From assembly GCA_030152125.1 (NCBI GenBank), contig JASLIR010000189.1, positions 1-8,076 of the forward strand: a stretch of DNA of 8,076 nucleotides. The letters run 5' to 3'. The notes beneath the pieces are model-generated. The model did not search any database. It saw nothing but the letters and a program-made list of their open reading frames with translations, and was not told the origin of the DNA. The first letter of the stretch is position 1. Every line of letters starts with the position of its first letter. Below are positions 5,406 through 8,076 of this stretch, in pieces. Origin of the DNA: Alkanindiges sp. Its GTDB lineage: Bacteria > Pseudomonadota > Gammaproteobacteria > Pseudomonadales > Moraxellaceae. A program made the translations under genes and the position numbers.

Positions 5406-7313
5406 TTGGATTTTTGGGCAAAGCAGGAGCAGGCAAAACGCTATACCTTTGTATTAAGTATACTGTTCCTGCTGGCCATTGTTTTTACTATTTTTATGAT
5501 GAATGTCGTGGTCGGCATTTTCCTGTTTGTTTTTAGCAATGCCAGTTCCGTTTTTATACACCAGTATAGTCTGGCTATCCTGCTGGGTATGCTGGGCATT
5601 ATTTTACTGGGCAGTAGTATTGAATGGTTGCGCCTGCGCGAAGGTGGCCGCTCGCTCGCCACACGCCTGAATGCCAGAAGGATTTTTATTGATGCTACAG
5701 TGCCAGAAGAGCAGTTATTAAAAAATGTGGTAGAAGAGCTATCTATCGCTTCCGGCGTGCCAGCGCCTGCTTTATATGTGCTGGATGATGAGCTAGGGGT
5801 AAATGCCTTTGTAGCAGGCTATATGGCTTACGACCGGGTGCTGGTAGTAACATGGGGTATGTTACAGACACTGGACCGCCATGAGTTACAGGGGGTTATT
5901 GCGCATGAGTATAGCCATATCCGGCAGGGCGATACGGCCCTAAACCTGAGACTGATGGCATTATTAAGCGGCCTGCTGAGTATTAGCATGCTGGGTAGCT
6001 GGGTTGCCCAGTCTGGGTTTTTGTTTCAGCAGCGTTTTAAGCGTGAACGTTATATTGATGGTCCTTTTATCATTGTTGGCGGTTTAATCTGGCTGATTGG
6101 CAGTGTGGGGGTACTGATGGTCAGGCTGATCAAGTTTGCCATTTTGCGCCAGCGTGAATATTTTGCCGATGCTGCCAGTGTACAGTTCACACGCTCCTAC
6201 GGGGTTTTACAGGCGCTTTTACGTATCCGGGCGCATCATGTGGGTACGCAGTTGCATGGTGTATATACCGAAGCCATTAGTCATTTCTGTTTTGCCCAGG
6301 CACTAAACCAGAAAAGCTGGTTCTCTACCCATCCAGAGCTGGATGACCGTATTCTGGCGATTAATCCGGCGGCACTGCGACGGGCACTGGTGCAGGACCG
6401 CATTCTGGCCAGAAAGCAGAGCATGCTGGACGATGTGGATGAGCAGGAGGACATCCTGTTGCCGGCCAAGGATCAGGAGCCTATTGAGTGGCAGGCACCT
6501 GTGCCTTTGCCACGAATCCGCTTGAACCCGGTGAGTATTGGGGTGAAAGATGCCATTAAACCCCTAAACCCTGAGTTGCGCATGACGATGGCGCGCCCGG
6601 ATGTACTTAAACGTGCTTTAAGCACCTCTACTGGCTGCCGTGAATTACTGGCTGCCATTCTGGCCTTACGCCAGCAAGTCAGTTGCGAACCTGAGAAACA
6701 ACACATTAGCCGTGCCATTGTGGAGGCACTGGCAAAAATGGACCCCCGGGTTCATTTTAGTATTTTTTTACAGGCCGTGGAGCGCCTGGGGGAACTACCA
6801 GCCAGTGTAAGCCGGCAATTGCTGACCCGTCTGGCGGACATTATTCAACTGGATGATCATATTGGTTTAATGGATGTGCTGTTGCTGGAGCATGTAAAAG
6901 CCAAATTAAACCAACAGTCGCCGATTGTTCCTGTCTCAATGGGAAATTGTGCGATTGCCATTGCCCAATTGGTAGAAGCCTTGCTGCATGTACAGCGGCT
7001 GCATCCTGAACAGATTGATATGGCACGGATGCGGGTATTGCAGACCATTTTAACCCGGCAGCAACTGGAAAGCCTGAACCTGGAAGAGATTATTGGTGGT
7101 GAAATTAATCTGGGGCAAGTGCTACATCAGCTTTCCGGCTTGTTGCGGCGCGAAAAAATGAATGTACTGGCAGTGGCGGAAACCTGCTTGTGGGTAGATA
7201 CACACATGACCCAGGAAGAACAGGATGTGCTGGATTTACTGTACTGGCGCTTGGGTTTTGAGGCCAAGAGCATGGTGGACCACAAGGCACAATTGATGTC
7301 GCTGGAGGTTTAG
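5406..7313 (+). CDS. M48 (HtpX/Ste24-like) membrane zinc metalloprotease with long C-terminal region
   Basis: This is a 635-residue membrane peptidase. Hydrophobic segments lie at about residues 14-44, 55-74, 182-204 and 219-246, a four-segment plan like HtpX. The zinc motif HEYSH is at 167-171 (His167, Glu168, His171), with the third ligand probably Glu251 in REYFADAAS. FSTHPELDDRI (306-316) is the usual M48 motif after the catalytic core. The protease part therefore ends near residue 325. HtpX proteins are about 290 residues, so about 300 residues (330-635) are extra. They are mostly soluble and helical-looking, and I do not recognise a domain in them. The start codon is TTG with AAGGA 7 nt upstream. 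The gene follows lemA by 103 bp on the same strand and is probably co-expressed with it. By analogy with HtpX it would cleave damaged or misassembled membrane proteins on the cytoplasmic side; its substrates are unknown. I am confident of the family but not of the exact role. Confidence 0.88.
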   Translation: MDFWAKQEQAKRYTFVLSILFLLAIVFTIFMMNVVVGIFLFVFSNASSVFIHQYSLAILLGMLGIILLGSSIEWLRLREGGRSLATRLNARRIFIDATVPEEQLLKNVVEELSIASGVPAPALYVLDDELGVNAFVAGYMAYDRVLVVTWGMLQTLDRHELQGVIAHEYSHIRQGDTALNLRLMALLSGLLSISMLGSWVAQSGFLFQQRFKRERYIDGPFIIVGGLIWLIGSVGVLMVRLIKFAILRQREYFADAASVQFTRSYGVLQALLRIRAHHVGTQLHGVYTEAISHFCFAQALNQKSWFSTHPELDDRILAINPAALRRALVQDRILARKQSMLDDVDEQEDILLPAKDQEPIEWQAPVPLPRIRLNPVSIGVKDAIKPLNPELRMTMARPDVLKRALSTSTGCRELLAAILALRQQVSCEPEKQHISRAIVEALAKMDPRVHFSIFLQAVERLGELPASVSRQLLTRLADIIQLDDHIGLMDVLLLEHVKAKLNQQSPIVPVSMGNCAIAIAQLVEALLHVQRLHPEQIDMARMRVLQTILTRQQLESLNLEEIIGGEINLGQVLHQLSGLLRREKMNVLAVAETCLWVDTHMTQEEQDVLDLLYWRLGFEAKSMVDHKAQLMSLEV

Positions 7314-7386
7314 CCGCAGCAGGACAACAAAGCTGTGCTAATCTTGTGCAATTAAAAACTTATACGGAAAAAAACAGAACAAGCTT

Positions 7387-7415
7387 TTGCATCCCCATTC
7401 ATCTACAGGCAAAAT
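7387..7415 (+). promoter_or_regulatory. Weak candidate promoter for leuA
   Basis: TTGCAT (7387-7392, 3 of 6) and CAAAAT (7410-7415, 4 of 6) are 17 bp apart, about 40 bp before the leuA start. The 142-bp gap after the M48 gene makes a separate promoter likely, but this pair is poor. I see no leucine-rich leader peptide or attenuator hairpin in the gap. Confidence 0.25.
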
Positions 7416-7455
7416 GTACACATATTGAAATACTCCGATAAAGGACAAGGTAGCC

Positions 7456-8076
7456 ATGTCTAGCGACCGTTTAATTATATTTGACACCACCTTACGTGAC
7501 GGCGAGCAAAGCCCCGGCGCAGCCATGACCAAGGAAGAAAAAATCCGTGTTGCCAGACAGCTGGAGCGCCTAGGCGTTGACGTGATTGAAGCCGGATTTG
7601 CTGCAGCTAGCCCGGGTGATTTTGATGCAATTTCCAACATTGCCTCCGTGATTAAAGAGTCAACCATTTGTTCGCTGGCGCGCGCCAATGAAAAAGATAT
7701 CCTGCGGGCCGGTGAGGCGATTAAAAACGCCAAACGTGGCCGTGTGCATACTTTTATTGCCACCAGCCCTATTCATATGCAGCATAAATTGCGTATGAGC
7801 GAAGACCAGGTGGTGGAAGCTGCGGTAAAAGCAGTGAAATATGCACTGGAGTTTACCGACGATGTGGAGTTTTCTGCGGAAGATGCGGTTCGCTCCGAAA
7901 TGGATTTCCTGATCCGCATTTTTGATGAAGTGATTCGCGCCGGTGCCAAAACCATTAATGTACCGGACACAGTAGGTTATTCCACACCTGCAGTATGGGG
8001 TGAGCGTTTTAAACAGCTTATTGAGCGTGTACCGGGTTCTGACAAAGTGATCTGGTCTACCCATTGCCATAACGAT
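7456..8076 (+). CDS. leuA: 2-isopropylmalate synthase, N-terminal part (cut by window end)
   Basis: The frame is open for 207 codons from ATG 7456 to the last base of the window, with no stop. The enzyme condenses acetyl-CoA with 2-oxoisovalerate, the first committed step of leucine synthesis. The start of the TIM-barrel catalytic domain is clear: [14 protein letters not shown] (from residue 9) carries the metal ligand Asp10 and the catalytic Arg14. [26 protein letters not shown] and [12 protein letters not shown] follow, then [11 protein letters not shown] and STHCHND with metal ligands His203 and His205. The C-terminal leucine-binding regulatory domain, which would prove feedback control, is beyond the window. 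AAGG (7447-7450), 5 nt before the ATG, is the ribosome site, within a purine-rich AAGGACAAGG. The opening residues resemble betaproteobacterial LeuA. Homocitrate or citramalate synthase are related alternatives but fit these motifs less well. Confidence 0.94.
   Translation, partial: MSSDRLIIFDTTLRDGEQSPGAAMTKEEKIRVARQLERLGVDVIEAGFAAASPGDFDAISNIASVIKESTICSLARANEKDILRAGEAIKNAKRGRVHTFIATSPIHMQHKLRMSEDQVVEAAVKAVKYALEFTDDVEFSAEDAVRSEMDFLIRIFDEVIRAGAKTINVPDTVGYSTPAVWGERFKQLIERVPGSDKVIWSTHCHND

Noticed and set aside
7414..7428. Four-codon leader peptide before leuA (ATG TAC ACA TAT stop)
   Set aside because: It contains no leucine codons and no terminator or antiterminator hairpin follows, so it does not look like an attenuator.
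7660..8070. Reverse-strand open frame of 136 codons at the right end
   Set aside because: It is antisense to leuA, whose forward frame is unmistakable; the reverse protein shows no known motif.

Overview
The window looks like a chromosomal housekeeping segment of a moderate-GC betaproteobacterium, plausibly in or near the Methylophilaceae. The assignment rests on the style of the proteins (LeuA, ArgD, a monothiol glutaredoxin with CGFS, a CrgA-type LysR regulator) and on a SurE to NlpD-like gene order. It is an inference from family resemblance, not a database result. I see no rRNA, tRNA, CRISPR array, insertion sequence or phage gene. The window is cut inside a gene at both ends: the 3' end of surE at the left and the 5' end of leuA at the right.

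Layout, left to right. Positions 1-209 hold the tail of surE (+). Positions 376-1293 hold an NlpD-type lipoprotein (+) with a LysM domain and a degenerate LytM/M23 domain. Positions 1294-1772 are a long gap: a very AT-rich block, then a promoter-like pair and a leader of about 230 nt, ending in an inverted repeat beside the start of a LysR-family regulator (1773-2717, +). That regulator converges on argD (2789-4009, -), and the two share a near-perfect bidirectional terminator. argD is divergent from grxD (4195-4536, +); the region between them carries a consensus -10 box for grxD and a 28-bp imperfect palindrome on the argD side. grxD ends in its own terminator. A LemA-family membrane protein (4709-5302, +) and a 635-residue membrane M48 metalloprotease (5406-7313, +) follow as a pair. 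leuA (from 7456, +) starts the branched-chain amino acid pathway and runs off the window.

How the genes work together. SurE and NlpD belong to the stationary-phase and envelope neighbourhood known from many proteobacteria (surE-pcm-nlpD-rpoS), but here neither pcm nor rpoS lies in its usual place. ArgD (arginine) and LeuA (leucine) are separate biosynthetic genes, each apparently with its own promoter. GrxD handles Fe-S clusters. The least understood part is the LemA/M48 pair: a membrane-anchored helical protein beside an HtpX-like protease with an uncharacterised C-terminal region of about 300 residues. I infer a membrane protein quality-control or signalling module. I found no clear case of a wholly new system; the best leads are the M48 C-terminal region, the long leader before the LysR gene, and the two palindromes.
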